Source of the DNA: Olsenella sp. oral taxon 807
GTDB lineage: Bacteria; Actinomycetota; Coriobacteriia; Coriobacteriales; Atopobiaceae
Direction of reading: 5' to 3'
NCBI RefSeq assembly: GCF_001189515.2
Contig: NZ_CP012069.2
Coordinates: forward strand, 2,046,001 to 2,110,000
DNA length: 64,000 nt
Shown here: positions 35,416 to 44,329 of the stretch, piece by piece
Layout of the letters: the number at the start of each line of letters is the position of its first letter
How positions within the stretch are numbered: position 1 is the first letter of the stretch
Notes under the pieces: generated by a model
Database searches by the model: none
Seen by the model: only the letters and a program-made list of their open reading frames with translations
What the model was told of the DNA's origin: nothing
Program-made: the position numbers and the translations under genes

Positions 35416-37170
35416 ATGGACGAGAACGGTAGGCGCACACGACTGCGCGACGAGTTGAGCGTGCCTGGATTTGTCATCGGCATCATCGGCTGCGTCATTC
35501 TCACTGCCACGTCGGCCTACACGGCGCTCAAGATGGGGGCGCTTCCCTGGCCGACGATCTTTACCTCAGTCACGTCGCTGCTGCTTCTGCGCGCATTCGG
35601 TCGCAGAGACATCGCCGAGGCCAATGTCACGCAGATCGTCATGTCCGCAGGCTCCATGGTGGCGGGGGGTCTTGCCTTCACCATCCCGGGCGTTTGGATG
35701 CTCGGACTTCCCGGCAAGGTGAGCTGGTGGGAGATGCTCTTTGTGGCGCTTGCCGGCACGCTGCTGGGCCTCGTGTGCACGGCCCTCATCCGCAGGCGCT
35801 TCGTCGATGACTCCACGCTCAGCTATCCCATAGGCACCGCCGCCGCCGAGACCCTGAAGGCTGCGCAGGTAGGTGGCTCCACGGGCATACGGCTCTTTGG
35901 CTCAATGGGCCTTGCGGGCCTATGGTGCGTCCTGCGCGACGGCCTGAACGTGCTCCCGCAGTTCTTCTTGCAACTCACCACCCCTGGTGTGAACTTTGCC
36001 ATCTATAACTCACCCATGCTGCTCTCCATGGGCTATCTGGTGGGCTTCGTGCCCATGTTGTTCTGGCTTGGCGGGGGCGTTGTCGCAAACCTCGGCCTCA
36101 TCGCCGGCGCCACCGCCGCAGGCGCGTGGTCGGTCGAGGTCGCGCAAAAGATAGTCAAGAGCCTCGGTATGGGCCTCATGATGGGCGCAGGCATCGCCGT
36201 CGTGCTGAAGGATGTGTTGCCCCAACTCATGGGTATCCGCCACGGCCGTGGCAATACCACAGGGGGCAAGCCGACGGACGACGAACAAGGATCCTCGACC
36301 TCACACAGTGCTCCCGTAGGGGACAGAGCGCGTTGGGCGTCTGACGTCCGGGGAAAGTCAGACGCGGGCTTTTTGGCGCTCCTTACGGCGCTGGCGGCGC
36401 TCACCGCCTGCTTTGGCCTCTCGCTCGGTCCCATCCCCACCGTCATCATCGTCATTCTCTCGTTCGTGACCACTATCATGAGTGCGCAGTCAACAGGACA
36501 GACCGGCATCGACCCCATGGAGATCTTTGGCCTCATCGTGCTGCTACTCGTGGCGGCAGTGTCGAACCTCTCGCAGCTCAGCCTCTTCTTCGTAGCGGGC
36601 ATCATCACCGTGGCCTGCGGCCTTGCCGGTGACGTGATGAGCGACTTCAAGACAGGCTCAATCCTTGGAAACAACCCTCGCACGCTCTGGAAGGCGCAGG
36701 CGCTCGGTGCCCTTATCGGCGTCTTTGTTGCGGTAGCGACCATGGTCGCGATCGAGCAGGCCTATGGGCCGGACACCTTCGGACCCAACAGGCCCTTCAT
36801 CGCCACGCAGGCAAGTGTTGTCGCCACGATGGTCTCGGGCATTCCGAGCGTCCCGGCGTTCATGGTCGGGCTGGTCGCGGGCATCGTGATCTACTGCCTA
36901 GGTCTTCCTGCCATGATGGTGGGTCTCGGCGTGTATCTGCCCCTCTACATGACGGTCACGGCCTCTCTTGGGGCGGCGATCAAACTTGTTCTCGACAAGC
37001 GTGCGGCCCGCCGTAGAAACGGCCTGCGCGGTAGTGAGGGAGGAGATCGGTCTGTTGATGAGACTCCTGCACAGGATGATGGCATCGTGGTGGCCTCGGG
37101 TGTCCTAGGCGGAGAGTCCATTGTGGGCGTCACCATTGCCTTCGTGACGATAGTGAGAAACTTGGGCTAG
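35416..37170 (+). CDS. OPT-family oligopeptide/metal-chelate transporter
   Basis: A 584-residue polytopic membrane protein with about 14 hydrophobic segments. LTATSAYTALKMGALPWPTIF near the N-terminus, TLSYPIGTAAAETLKA, and MVGLGVYLPLYMTVTASLGAAI near the C-terminus are typical of bacterial OPT transporters (oligopeptides or metal-ligand complexes). A hydrophilic central loop (about 277-315) splits two halves. AAGGAGG precedes the ATG by five bases. The substrate is unknown. Confidence 0.9.
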   Translation: MDENGRRTRLRDELSVPGFVIGIIGCVILTATSAYTALKMGALPWPTIFTSVTSLLLLRAFGRRDIAEANVTQIVMSAGSMVAGGLAFTIPGVWMLGLPGKVSWWEMLFVALAGTLLGLVCTALIRRRFVDDSTLSYPIGTAAAETLKAAQVGGSTGIRLFGSMGLAGLWCVLRDGLNVLPQFFLQLTTPGVNFAIYNSPMLLSMGYLVGFVPMLFWLGGGVVANLGLIAGATAAGAWSVEVAQKIVKSLGMGLMMGAGIAVVLKDVLPQLMGIRHGRGNTTGGKPTDDEQGSSTSHSAPVGDRARWASDVRGKSDAGFLALLTALAALTACFGLSLGPIPTVIIVILSFVTTIMSAQSTGQTGIDPMEIFGLIVLLLVAAVSNLSQLSLFFVAGIITVACGLAGDVMSDFKTGSILGNNPRTLWKAQALGALIGVFVAVATMVAIEQAYGPDTFGPNRPFIATQASVVATMVSGIPSVPAFMVGLVAGIVIYCLGLPAMMVGLGVYLPLYMTVTASLGAAIKLVLDKRAARRRNGLRGSEGGDRSVDETPAQDDGIVVASGVLGGESIVGVTIAFVTIVRNLG

Positions 37171-37241
37171 GAGGGCGCAGGACAAGGCGAGGTACTGGCT
37201 GGCGGCCTCGAGTGTGGCGTGTCGGAACGCTCGGGGCCATC

Positions 37242-37266
37242 CTTGCAGTGCAACTCTCACTGCAAG
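37242..37266. terminator. Hairpin between convergent OPT and small-membrane-protein genes
   Basis: CTTGCAGTG and CACTGCAAG form a perfect 9-bp stem with a 7-nt loop, 72 bp after the OPT stop. It lacks a T-tract. Probable 3'-end structure. Confidence 0.5.
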
Positions 37267-37390
37267 ACGGCGGTGAACGTACGAGGTCGCAGGTTTAGGG
37301 ACACTTGGCAGTGCACTCGTGAGGCCCAAGACGCTGGGGCGACATCACAAAGCGCAGGAGTTAGCGCCACAAGGTCGCCTATCAGGATAG

Positions 37391-37852
37391 CTATAGGCTC
37401 TCGAGCAGCATGTAGACCGGTATGGCACCGAAGAGGAGGTAGATGAGGAGGCGGCCCCTCCAGCTCGGGGGCAGGATGCGGGAGGGGCAGTCTGGGTCCA
37501 CCCAGACGGTGCCGTGACGCCTCGTATTGAGTATGTCCACCGGGTCGACGTCCTCCGTCTCGTACACCAGGCCGCGAAACTCATAGCGCCACGCGTGGGT
37601 GGCGATGCGGAGCCCCACCAGGTCATAGCTCTCCCCCACCATCTCGCCCGCCACGGGGACCCAGCGCAGCCTGCGCCACACGATGGTCGCGGAGAAGACG
37701 AGGGCGAGAGCCGTGTTATAGAAGAGGGAAAGGGGCATGAAGTATCCATGGCCAAGCGGCAGGGAGTACCCATAATCACCCCCTGCCAGAAGCGGCAGGG
37801 CCGGCATCAGGATCATGAATACAAAGTAGCTGAAGAGCAGCACGTTATCCAT
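37391..37852 (-). CDS. Small membrane protein, paralogue of the LRR-coupled protein
   Basis: A 153-residue protein of unknown function. It shares with the protein at 301-789 the MDNVLL start, a second helix ending in VWRRLRWVPV, a Tyr-rich middle (YEFRGLVYETEDVDP), WVDPDCPSRILPPSW and a C-terminal helix. DUF3592-like. Helices lie at about 4-24, 40-58 and 132-152. GGAAGG precedes the ATG at 37852. Unlike its paralogue it has no surface-protein gene directly upstream, so it is an orphan copy; cluster 2 repeats start about 530 bp upstream. Confidence 0.78.
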   Translation of the reverse strand: MDNVLLFSYFVFMILMPALPLLAGGDYGYSLPLGHGYFMPLSLFYNTALALVFSATIVWRRLRWVPVAGEMVGESYDLVGLRIATHAWRYEFRGLVYETEDVDPVDILNTRRHGTVWVDPDCPSRILPPSWRGRLLIYLLFGAIPVYMLLESL

Positions 37853-38386
37853 CAGGCACCTTCCAAAGTCGCGTTAGTGGGCCCGGAATAGGGACGGTAG
37901 AGAGATACATAGTCAGCGACGCCCTGATCCTCAAGCACCCGCCCTAACGCCTCCAGTCATCGCAGGCAACTGCGCCGTCACAGACAGCTGCGCCACACCG
38001 ATTTTTGGCAACTGGACCATAATCTTGGCGTGCATGCGGCCAAAGGGCATACCAAGACCGGCGCCAAGGGCAGAGACTCTTTATGATTTCCATAGCACCT
38101 TCTCAATCAACACGCCTCGTGACGAGGACCACCGCATGAGACTGATGCAAACTGTGCAGATTCTACGACCGACATAAAATTGATGCAAGCGAGACAATGA
38201 CGCAGGAAGACAATGCACGCGTTCGCACGGTCCCACCCTATGGTGCGGACGAGATGTGACTGTGAGTATGACACCAGAGCATGTGAAACCTGTCACATTT
38301 TTTGAGGCTTCGTGAGTTCGTGTGGGTAGGTGCTTGCGTCACCGCCCCGGTGGGGCGGGCCTCACCGCCGGGGCGGTGACGCAGGA

Positions 38387-38642
38387 GTGTACACGGATCG
38401 GTGGAAATGGCCTCTCGGCGCCGTTTCGGGGCATTCGTGTACACTGTTGCAACGTTGTGGACAACCGTGGGTATGCAGGAGTGTACACAGATCGGCTAAA
38501 ACGGCCTCTCGGCGCCGTTTCGGGGCATTTGTGTACACTGTTGCAACGCGAGGATCGTGCGAGCAGCCGTGTGGGGGTACAGGAGTGTACACAGATCGGT
38601 GGAAATGGCCTCTCGGCGCCGTTTTGGGGCACTTGTGTACAC
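38387..38642 (+). repeat. Repeat cluster 2: three GTGTACAC-N42-GTGTACAC elements
   Basis: Elements of 58 bp start at 38387, 38481 and 38585, each bounded by GTGTACAC boxes exactly 50 bp apart. The interior reads (A/G)GATCGG...GGCCTCTCGGCGCCGTTT...GGGGCA, the reverse complement of the cluster 1 interior. Sequence left of the array (38309-38380) also matches, inverted, sequence right of cluster 1. The two clusters are therefore inverted copies of one composite block of about 350-400 bp. Confidence 0.9.
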
Positions 38643-38748
38643 TGCTGCGACGCGATTCGCCGAGGCGTCAACCCACACGAACCCCCGAAGAGCCCTTTTT
38701 TACGTGAGATAGATAGCGTCACGTTGACTCAGATCAGGAGTTGCACAT

Positions 38749-38991
38749 CTCACGGAAAGGCGCATTCTGGAGTTGGTGCCTCACGGAAAGGAACACTCTG
38801 CGTGACTGCCCGCATGCAGAATGCGCCTTTTGGAGCGGTTGCGCGATCAGAGTGCGGTTTTCCGTGAGGCGTCGGGTGCAGGATGCGCTTTTGCGTGAGG
38901 CAACGCCACGTTTGCGCAGGTGAGGAAAAGCGCATTCTACGAAAAAGCGCATTCTGCGTGCGCGCCCTCACGGAAAAGCGCAGTCTGCGTG
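38749..38991. repeat. Eight-copy short palindromic repeat array beside ppc
   Basis: Variants of GAAAAGCGCATTCTGCG, usually preceded by CTCACG and followed by TG, occur at about 38749, 38781, 38920, 38941 and 38967 (plus) and, inverted, at about 38814, 38846 and 38876. Copies are 20-25 bp and vary at a few positions. Opposed copies could pair into long hairpins. The array ends 24 bp from the ppc stop codon, on the 3' side of that gene. Confidence 0.85.
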
Positions 38992-39014
38992 CTGGAGTCT
39001 GGGGCGGTGGTTCC

Positions 39015-41774
39015 TCACCCCGTGTTCTGCAGGCCGGCTGACACGCCGGACACGGTGCACAAGATCAGGTAGGTGAGACGATCTCGCTCCTCGGGTGTAA
39101 GGCTCTCGCCACGTTCGCGAAGTCGCCTGAGCGCCAACACCTGTATGAGGGAGAGCGCATTCACGAACGGTAGCCTGAGCCGAATAACGGGACCAAGGAT
39201 CCTACGGTTGCCGAGAGGTCGTTCATCATCCGTGATGGCAAGCACCCACCTGAGTGTCAGGCGCAACTCGTCCAGCACCTTCTCTGAGAGGTCCGTGCGC
39301 CCGCCAAGCGAGAGATACATCTTGGCCAGCCGCTCATCAGCCTTGGAGAGCGACATCTCAACGTTGTCGATGAAGGTCGTGAAGAGAGGCCACTCCGCAT
39401 AGGCGTCCCGCAGAAGTCCAAGGTCACCGACACGCTCGCAGGCTGATCCCAGTCCATACCATGCCGCTAGGTTGACGCGCGCCTGCGACCAGGAGAAGAT
39501 CCAGGGAATCGCACGGAGGTCATCGAGGGACTGGGCGCCAAGGCCGCGCTTAGCTGGGCGGCTACCTATGGGCATGAGGCCAATCTCGGCAAGCGGCGTC
39601 ACGCTAGAGAACCACTCGACAAAGCCGTCCGTACCCAAAAGATCGAGATAGCGCTCGCGCGAGGCGCTGTCGAGAAGGGCAGCCATGTCCGCATACTTCT
39701 TCGTTGACTCCCCGTTCACGTATCCTATGGAGGGGGCGCTCTGCAAAAGCGTCGCTCCGGCGACCGACTCGACGTGACGCAGGGCCAAGGTCGGGTTGCC
39801 GTAGCGGGCAAAGATGACCTCGCCCTGCTCGGTAAGCTTGAAGTGACAGTTCACCGACCCCGTGGGCTGCGAGAGGACCGCACGGTTTGCCGGACCACCC
39901 CCGCGTCCCACGGCACCCCCACGACCGTGCATGAGCACAAGGTCAATGTCCATCTTTTCGGCCCAGCGCGCGATGCGCTCCTGGGCACCATGCAGGACGA
40001 GCGTCGCGGCCGTCGGACCCTCGTCCTTGGATGAGTCTGAGTAGCCGAGCATGACCTCAAGCTTGCGTCCCGTCTGCTCGAGACGTTCCCGCACAGGAGG
40101 AAGCTTGATGATCTCATCAAGGATGTCCACGGCGTTCTCGAGATCCCGTATCTGCTCGAAGAGGGGAATAACGTCGAGCGTGGGGACGTCCTGCGTATGG
40201 GCAAAGGCGAGACGCGCCAGCTCATAGACGTCGGCGACGTTCTGGGCGCTCTGCGTAAACGAGATGATGTAGCGACAGGCAGCCCTGGTGCCATTGCGCC
40301 TCTGAATGGAACCGATTGCGCGGAAGGTGTCAAGCACCTCGCGGGTCATGGGCTGCAGCTCGCCACGCTCACACCAACGCCCGTGCTCGCGTATGTCCTT
40401 AAGGGCACGACTGTGCACAAGCGAGTGCTGGCGAAACTCCATCTCGACAAGGTGGAAGCCGAAGGTCTGTGCCTGCCAGATGAGCTTCTGCACAGGACCA
40501 TAGGCCGCGCGGACGGCACCTGCCTCGGCAAGCGAGCGCTGAACGCAATAGAGATCTTTAAGGTACTCGTCCGCGTTCGCGTACATGAGATCTGCGGTAC
40601 GGTCGATCGTGGCACGCAGCCGATGAGACATGATGATCATCGATGCGCGATGGGTCTCGGAGGCCGAGATCGCACGAGCATGGTCGGTCAGAGACTCGCT
40701 CATCTCGACCTGGTGGCTCCAGAGGTTGAGCAGTTGGTCTGAAGGTTTAGTAGAGCTGGTATCGAGCGTGAGGCTGCTGCCGACCGCGTAGGTGGCATCA
40801 GCGAGTTTCTCGAGCACATGCGCACGGTACCTCTCGGCTACCTGCCGCGACAGCTTGGCCGTCACGTTGGGGTTGCCGTCACGGTCGGAGCCTATCCAGC
40901 TGCCCGGATGGAAGAAGGCAGGACAGACGGGCGGCACGGTGCCGGCCTTGTCGCCCAGCTCCCAGTCATCGAAACGTCGATAAACCTCAGGAATCATATC
41001 AAAGAGCGTATGGTCAAAGATATCGATGACGGTCTCGGCCTCTTGGACGGGAGTCGGCTTCTTGATGGCGATGGGAGAAGTGCGCAAAAGGGCGTCTATC
41101 TCTTGGAGCATCCGGCGCTCGTTCTCGGCAAGCGCGATACCACTTGCCTGGGCCCGCTCCTCGAGCAGGGCCGAGATACGCCGAATCTTGCCTTCGACGG
41201 CCTTGCGGCGCGCCTCGGTGGGATGCGCGGTGAAGACGGGATGAAACTCCAGGCGACCGAGAAGCGCGCTGGCCTCGTCCTGTCCGCATTCCTCCACGAG
41301 TCGACGATAGGCAACCGTGATGTCGTTGACCGGATCCTCATCGGCGATCGTGGGAACGGCGGCCTCGCGTGCACGCAGCGAGCGAACACGATAGTCCTCC
41401 TCACAGATATTAGCGAGGTGAAAGAAGGCGGCGAAGGCACGCGCCAGCATGACCGCCGACTCAACGTCAAGCGTCTCGATGATAGCGGAGGCGTCTTTGA
41501 AGGCCCCCTCATCCGCATCGCCATCTGCCCTGGCGTTGACCGTGATCGAGTCAGCGAGCAGCTGGTCGAAGGCCTCGCGCAGCTTAGGGTCGAACTCCGC
41601 AAGGACCGTACGCACCAGGCGCAAAAAGAGCGCGAGGTTCTCCTTGAGCTCATCCGGTATATCCACGACCGAGACAGTAGAGCGCGCAACGATCTGCTCG
41701 AGTTCCCTCTCGCCAAGACTGCTATTGGCCACCTTGGCGGCTATCTCATCCTTCAGCTGGTCGATCTCTGACAC
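39015..41774 (-). CDS. ppc: Phosphoenolpyruvate carboxylase
   Basis: A 919-residue enzyme fixing bicarbonate onto phosphoenolpyruvate to give oxaloacetate. The catalytic His lies in VFTAHPTEARRK, the second signature is VMLGYSDSSKDEGP, and the Gly/Arg-rich loop reads MHGRGGAVGRGGGP. The C-terminus ends in QNTG, the conserved end of the family. GTG 41774 is chosen because AGGAGGG lies just before it; the open frame ten codons further upstream lacks a site. It feeds C4 metabolism with fumC. Divergent from the flippase gene. Confidence 0.97.
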   Translation of the reverse strand: MSEIDQLKDEIAAKVANSSLGERELEQIVARSTVSVVDIPDELKENLALFLRLVRTVLAEFDPKLREAFDQLLADSITVNARADGDADEGAFKDASAIIETLDVESAVMLARAFAAFFHLANICEEDYRVRSLRAREAAVPTIADEDPVNDITVAYRRLVEECGQDEASALLGRLEFHPVFTAHPTEARRKAVEGKIRRISALLEERAQASGIALAENERRMLQEIDALLRTSPIAIKKPTPVQEAETVIDIFDHTLFDMIPEVYRRFDDWELGDKAGTVPPVCPAFFHPGSWIGSDRDGNPNVTAKLSRQVAERYRAHVLEKLADATYAVGSSLTLDTSSTKPSDQLLNLWSHQVEMSESLTDHARAISASETHRASMIIMSHRLRATIDRTADLMYANADEYLKDLYCVQRSLAEAGAVRAAYGPVQKLIWQAQTFGFHLVEMEFRQHSLVHSRALKDIREHGRWCERGELQPMTREVLDTFRAIGSIQRRNGTRAACRYIISFTQSAQNVADVYELARLAFAHTQDVPTLDVIPLFEQIRDLENAVDILDEIIKLPPVRERLEQTGRKLEVMLGYSDSSKDEGPTAATLVLHGAQERIARWAEKMDIDLVLMHGRGGAVGRGGGPANRAVLSQPTGSVNCHFKLTEQGEVIFARYGNPTLALRHVESVAGATLLQSAPSIGYVNGESTKKYADMAALLDSASRERYLDLLGTDGFVEWFSSVTPLAEIGLMPIGSRPAKRGLGAQSLDDLRAIPWIFSWSQARVNLAAWYGLGSACERVGDLGLLRDAYAEWPLFTTFIDNVEMSLSKADERLAKMYLSLGGRTDLSEKVLDELRLTLRWVLAITDDERPLGNRRILGPVIRLRLPFVNALSLIQVLALRRLRERGESLTPEERDRLTYLILCTVSGVSAGLQNTG

Positions 41775-41965
41775 GACATCCCTCCTGTCGCTGCAAGTAC
41801 GCACAAGATGCGCCGTTTACCTTAGCCAATGGGAGCGTTTCTTGCTAGCCTGTCACGGTTGAAAGACCCAATCTCCATGCACGGGCGTGCGCGAAAAGAC
41901 CGTGAGCGTACCCGATGAGGGCTAAAATGGCAGATCGAGAGAAGGGCGAAAGCAGGAGTGTGAGC

Positions 41966-43378
41966 ATGCCAGGTTTATTTAAGAGAAGCGCGAGAGACGC
42001 CGTGCGGACGACCAACGGACGGGTGCGAAACGCGCGAGCGGTCCAAGACGAGAACCGAGCTCGACCGCCCATGGTTGTCCGTCTTGCCAACCAGTGGTGG
42101 GATCGGCTCATCGGGGCCGTGTTCTCCGGTTCGCTCGCCAACCAGACCGCTCGCTACGCGGCACACCGAACCACACGGGACTACGTCTTCAACAGCGTGG
42201 GCTTTGGCGTGTGGGGCTTTCTCTTTCCGCTGCTCACGATGGTCGCGTCACAGCTCGTCGGCACCGAGGGGGCCGGCATGTTCTCGATGGCCTTCGTCTA
42301 TGCGAACCTGATCCAGTTCGTAGGCATGTATGGGGTGCGCACCTACCAGGTCTCGGACGTCGACGAGATGGACTCCTTTGGCGCCTACCAGATACAGCGG
42401 GTACTCACCTGCATCCTCATGGTGGGTGTGGGGTACCTGTATTGCTCGCTTCGTGGCTACGCCGGCGAACTGCTCTGGATCTGCTTTGGCACCTTCGCCT
42501 TCCGCACCGTAGACTCGCTCGCCGACGTCTACGAGGGGCGCCTGCAGCAGCAGGACAAGCTTTGGCTGGGTGGTGCGTCACAGGTGCTACGCTGCGTCCT
42601 CGCGATCATCACCTTCTCTGTCGCACTGCTCGCCACCAGGTCCGTCTCGCTTGCCTGCATCGGCATGGCTATCGCGGCGACACTTTCACTCGTGCTCTTC
42701 ACGATCCCGCTCACCTACTTCGAGACGGAGCGCTCACGCGGCTGGGAGCTGCTCGAGATCAGGGAGATCTTCGTCGAGTGCTTCCCGACCTTCCTGGCGA
42801 CCTTTCTCTTCTCTCTCATCGAGACGGTTCCCAAGTTCGCCATGGAGGGGACACTGCCCTACGACTACCAACTCTACTTCAACACGATCTACTTCTCGGC
42901 ACAGGGCATCACGATGGCGGTAGGGCTTGTCTACAAGCCACAGCTTGTGAGACTTGCGAACATCTGGTCAAATCCTAGCCACAGAAAGCGCTTCGACCTC
43001 ATCATACTTGCCATAACCGGCGTAGCCGCGCTCATCACAGCAGCGATGTTCGCCTTCAACGCAACTGTCGGTGTAGCGCTGTTGAGTCTGCTCTACGGCA
43101 CGGACTTCGAGGCGTACCGCACACAGCTCTACCTCATGACCATAGCGGGCGGCATGACGGCCGTGATTGACTTTTTGTACCAGATCATCACGGTGCTGCG
43201 TCGCCAAGAGACGGCGACGCGCATCTACCTCATTGCCTTTGGCGTCGCGGGCGTTCTCAGCATCACACTCGTCACGACCATCGGGTTCGACGGGGCGGTC
43301 TATGCCTACCTGCTCTCGATGGCAGCGCTCTTCGTGATGCTCGTCGTACAGTATGTGATGATTCGCAAGAATGGCTAG
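41966..43378 (+). CDS. Polysaccharide flippase (Wzx/MOP superfamily)
   Basis: A 470-residue membrane protein with about 12 helices after a basic N-terminus. The pattern (a first helix pair DYVFNSVGFGVWGFLFPLLTMVASQLVGTEGAGMFSMAF, then paired helices) fits Wzx/RfbX lipid-linked oligosaccharide flippases. It likely turns lipid-linked sugar units to the outer face of the membrane. AGGAG seven bases before ATG 41966 is preferred to in-frame starts at 41915 and 41927. No glycosyltransferase cluster adjoins it, so the cargo is unknown. Confidence 0.85.
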   Translation: MPGLFKRSARDAVRTTNGRVRNARAVQDENRARPPMVVRLANQWWDRLIGAVFSGSLANQTARYAAHRTTRDYVFNSVGFGVWGFLFPLLTMVASQLVGTEGAGMFSMAFVYANLIQFVGMYGVRTYQVSDVDEMDSFGAYQIQRVLTCILMVGVGYLYCSLRGYAGELLWICFGTFAFRTVDSLADVYEGRLQQQDKLWLGGASQVLRCVLAIITFSVALLATRSVSLACIGMAIAATLSLVLFTIPLTYFETERSRGWELLEIREIFVECFPTFLATFLFSLIETVPKFAMEGTLPYDYQLYFNTIYFSAQGITMAVGLVYKPQLVRLANIWSNPSHRKRFDLIILAITGVAALITAAMFAFNATVGVALLSLLYGTDFEAYRTQLYLMTIAGGMTAVIDFLYQIITVLRRQETATRIYLIAFGVAGVLSITLVTTIGFDGAVYAYLLSMAALFVMLVVQYVMIRKNG

Positions 43379-43521
43379 CCTGTCGACACTATAGGTTGAA
43401 CAAAAACATTAAATGGACCTTCCCGACGTGTGAGAGAACGTTACTTCATGTGGGTATGAAAGCCATGAGGTATCAATCGTGCATGGGCATGAGTACCAAT
43501 CACGAGACAGAGGAGGTTTAC

Positions 43522-44073
43522 ATGGTAAGTATCTATGACTTCACCGTACGGGACCGCGAGGGCAAAGACGTCTCGCTCGCCGACTACAAGGGCAAGGTCC
43601 TGATAATCGTCAACACGGCAACCGAGTGTGGCTTCACTCCCACCTACGCCGACCTACAGAAGCTCTATGAGAGGGACAAAGACAAGGACCTCGAGATCCT
43701 CGACTTTCCCTGCAATCAGTTTGGCCAGCAGGCCCCCGGGACTGCCGATGAGATCCACAGCTTCTGCACGGGTCGCTTTGGCGTCACCTTTCCGCAGTTT
43801 GGCAAGGTTGAAGTCAACGGCGAAGGGGCAGATCCCCTCTTCCAGTGGCTCAAGAAGCAGAAGGGGTTCACGGGCTTTGACCCCACGCACAGGATCACGC
43901 CGATCCTGACAGGCATCCTCGATAAGGCCGACCCTAATTGGAGGCTCACGCCAGACATCAAATGGAACTTCACCAAGTTCCTCATCGATAGGGCGGGCAA
44001 CGTCGTCAGACGCTTCGAGCCTACGGCCGACGTCGATGCCGTCGTCAGGCCTGCGGTGGAGGAGCTGCTCTAG
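43522..44073 (+). CDS. Glutathione-peroxidase-family thiol peroxidase
   Basis: A 183-residue thioredoxin-fold peroxidase. The peroxidatic Cys36 lies in NTATECGFTPTY, followed by LDFPCNQFGQQAPG (Gln and second Cys) and WNFTKFLIDR (Trp/Asn of the catalytic site). It is the Cys, not selenocysteine, form and probably uses thioredoxin as reductant. GAGGAGG five bases before ATG 43522 sets the start; about 42 in-frame codons upstream are not supported. It would remove peroxides in an organism that relies on oxygen-sensitive enzymes such as NrdDG. Confidence 0.94.
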   Translation: MVSIYDFTVRDREGKDVSLADYKGKVLIIVNTATECGFTPTYADLQKLYERDKDKDLEILDFPCNQFGQQAPGTADEIHSFCTGRFGVTFPQFGKVEVNGEGADPLFQWLKKQKGFTGFDPTHRITPILTGILDKADPNWRLTPDIKWNFTKFLIDRAGNVVRRFEPTADVDAVVRPAVEELL

Positions 44074-44108
44074 CGCAAGGTTCCGGTAGCGGCCTTTGCG
44101 TTCGTACG

Positions 44109-44199
44109 TTAGTGCCCCAGAATCTCTGGGGCACGTGCAAAAAGACCTTATCTGGGCAAATGCAACCCTGATAGTGCCCCGCAGATTCTGGGGCACGTT
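44109..44199. repeat. 62-bp-period hairpin repeat, locus C
   Basis: Two units begin with CCCC at 44115 and 44177, 62 bp apart as in loci A and B. The first forms a perfect 10-bp stem (GTGCCCCAGA/TCTGGGGCAC, loop ATC). The linker keeps CTGGGCAAA. It lies between the convergent gpx-like gene and rpoC. Confidence 0.88.
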
Positions 44200-44257
44200 C
44201 GAGGCACCGCCACGGAGGGTACCGCCAGAAGGTACGTTTGAGGTACCGCCCGAGAAG

Positions 44258-44286
44258 AGAGACCCCGGCAGGTAGCCGGGGTCTCT
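44258..44286. terminator. Strong hairpin at the rpoC/gpx convergent junction
   Basis: AGAGACCCCGGC and GCCGGGGTCTCT form a perfect 12-bp stem with a 5-nt loop, 44 bp beyond the rpoC stop. A short T/C-rich tail follows on the minus strand. It is the likely terminator of the rplJ/rpoBC transcript. Confidence 0.65.
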
Positions 44287-44329
44287 TATGAGTGAATGTC
44301 ATGAAAGCTTGGGTCTACTCTAGAGCTTC

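Larger units (their letters stand above)
37853..39014. other. 1.2-kb non-coding region with two repeat families
   Basis: Between the orphan small membrane gene and ppc. From left to right: about 530 bp with no recognisable gene (short frames only), repeat cluster 2 (38387-38642), and an eight-copy short repeat array (38749-38991). Open frames across the repeats are artefacts. The block may be a site where intergenic repeats accumulate. Confidence 0.65.

Noticed and set aside
37960-38100. Possible gene remnant before cluster 2 (minus-strand frame with MPFGRMHAKIMVQLPKIGVA)
   Set aside because: It is short, has no start signal, and could not be linked to any family.
38387-38991. CRISPR array
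   Set aside because: Repeats are palindromic, occur in both orientations, vary in spacing and sequence, and the intervening DNA is itself repeated rather than unique. No cas genes are nearby.
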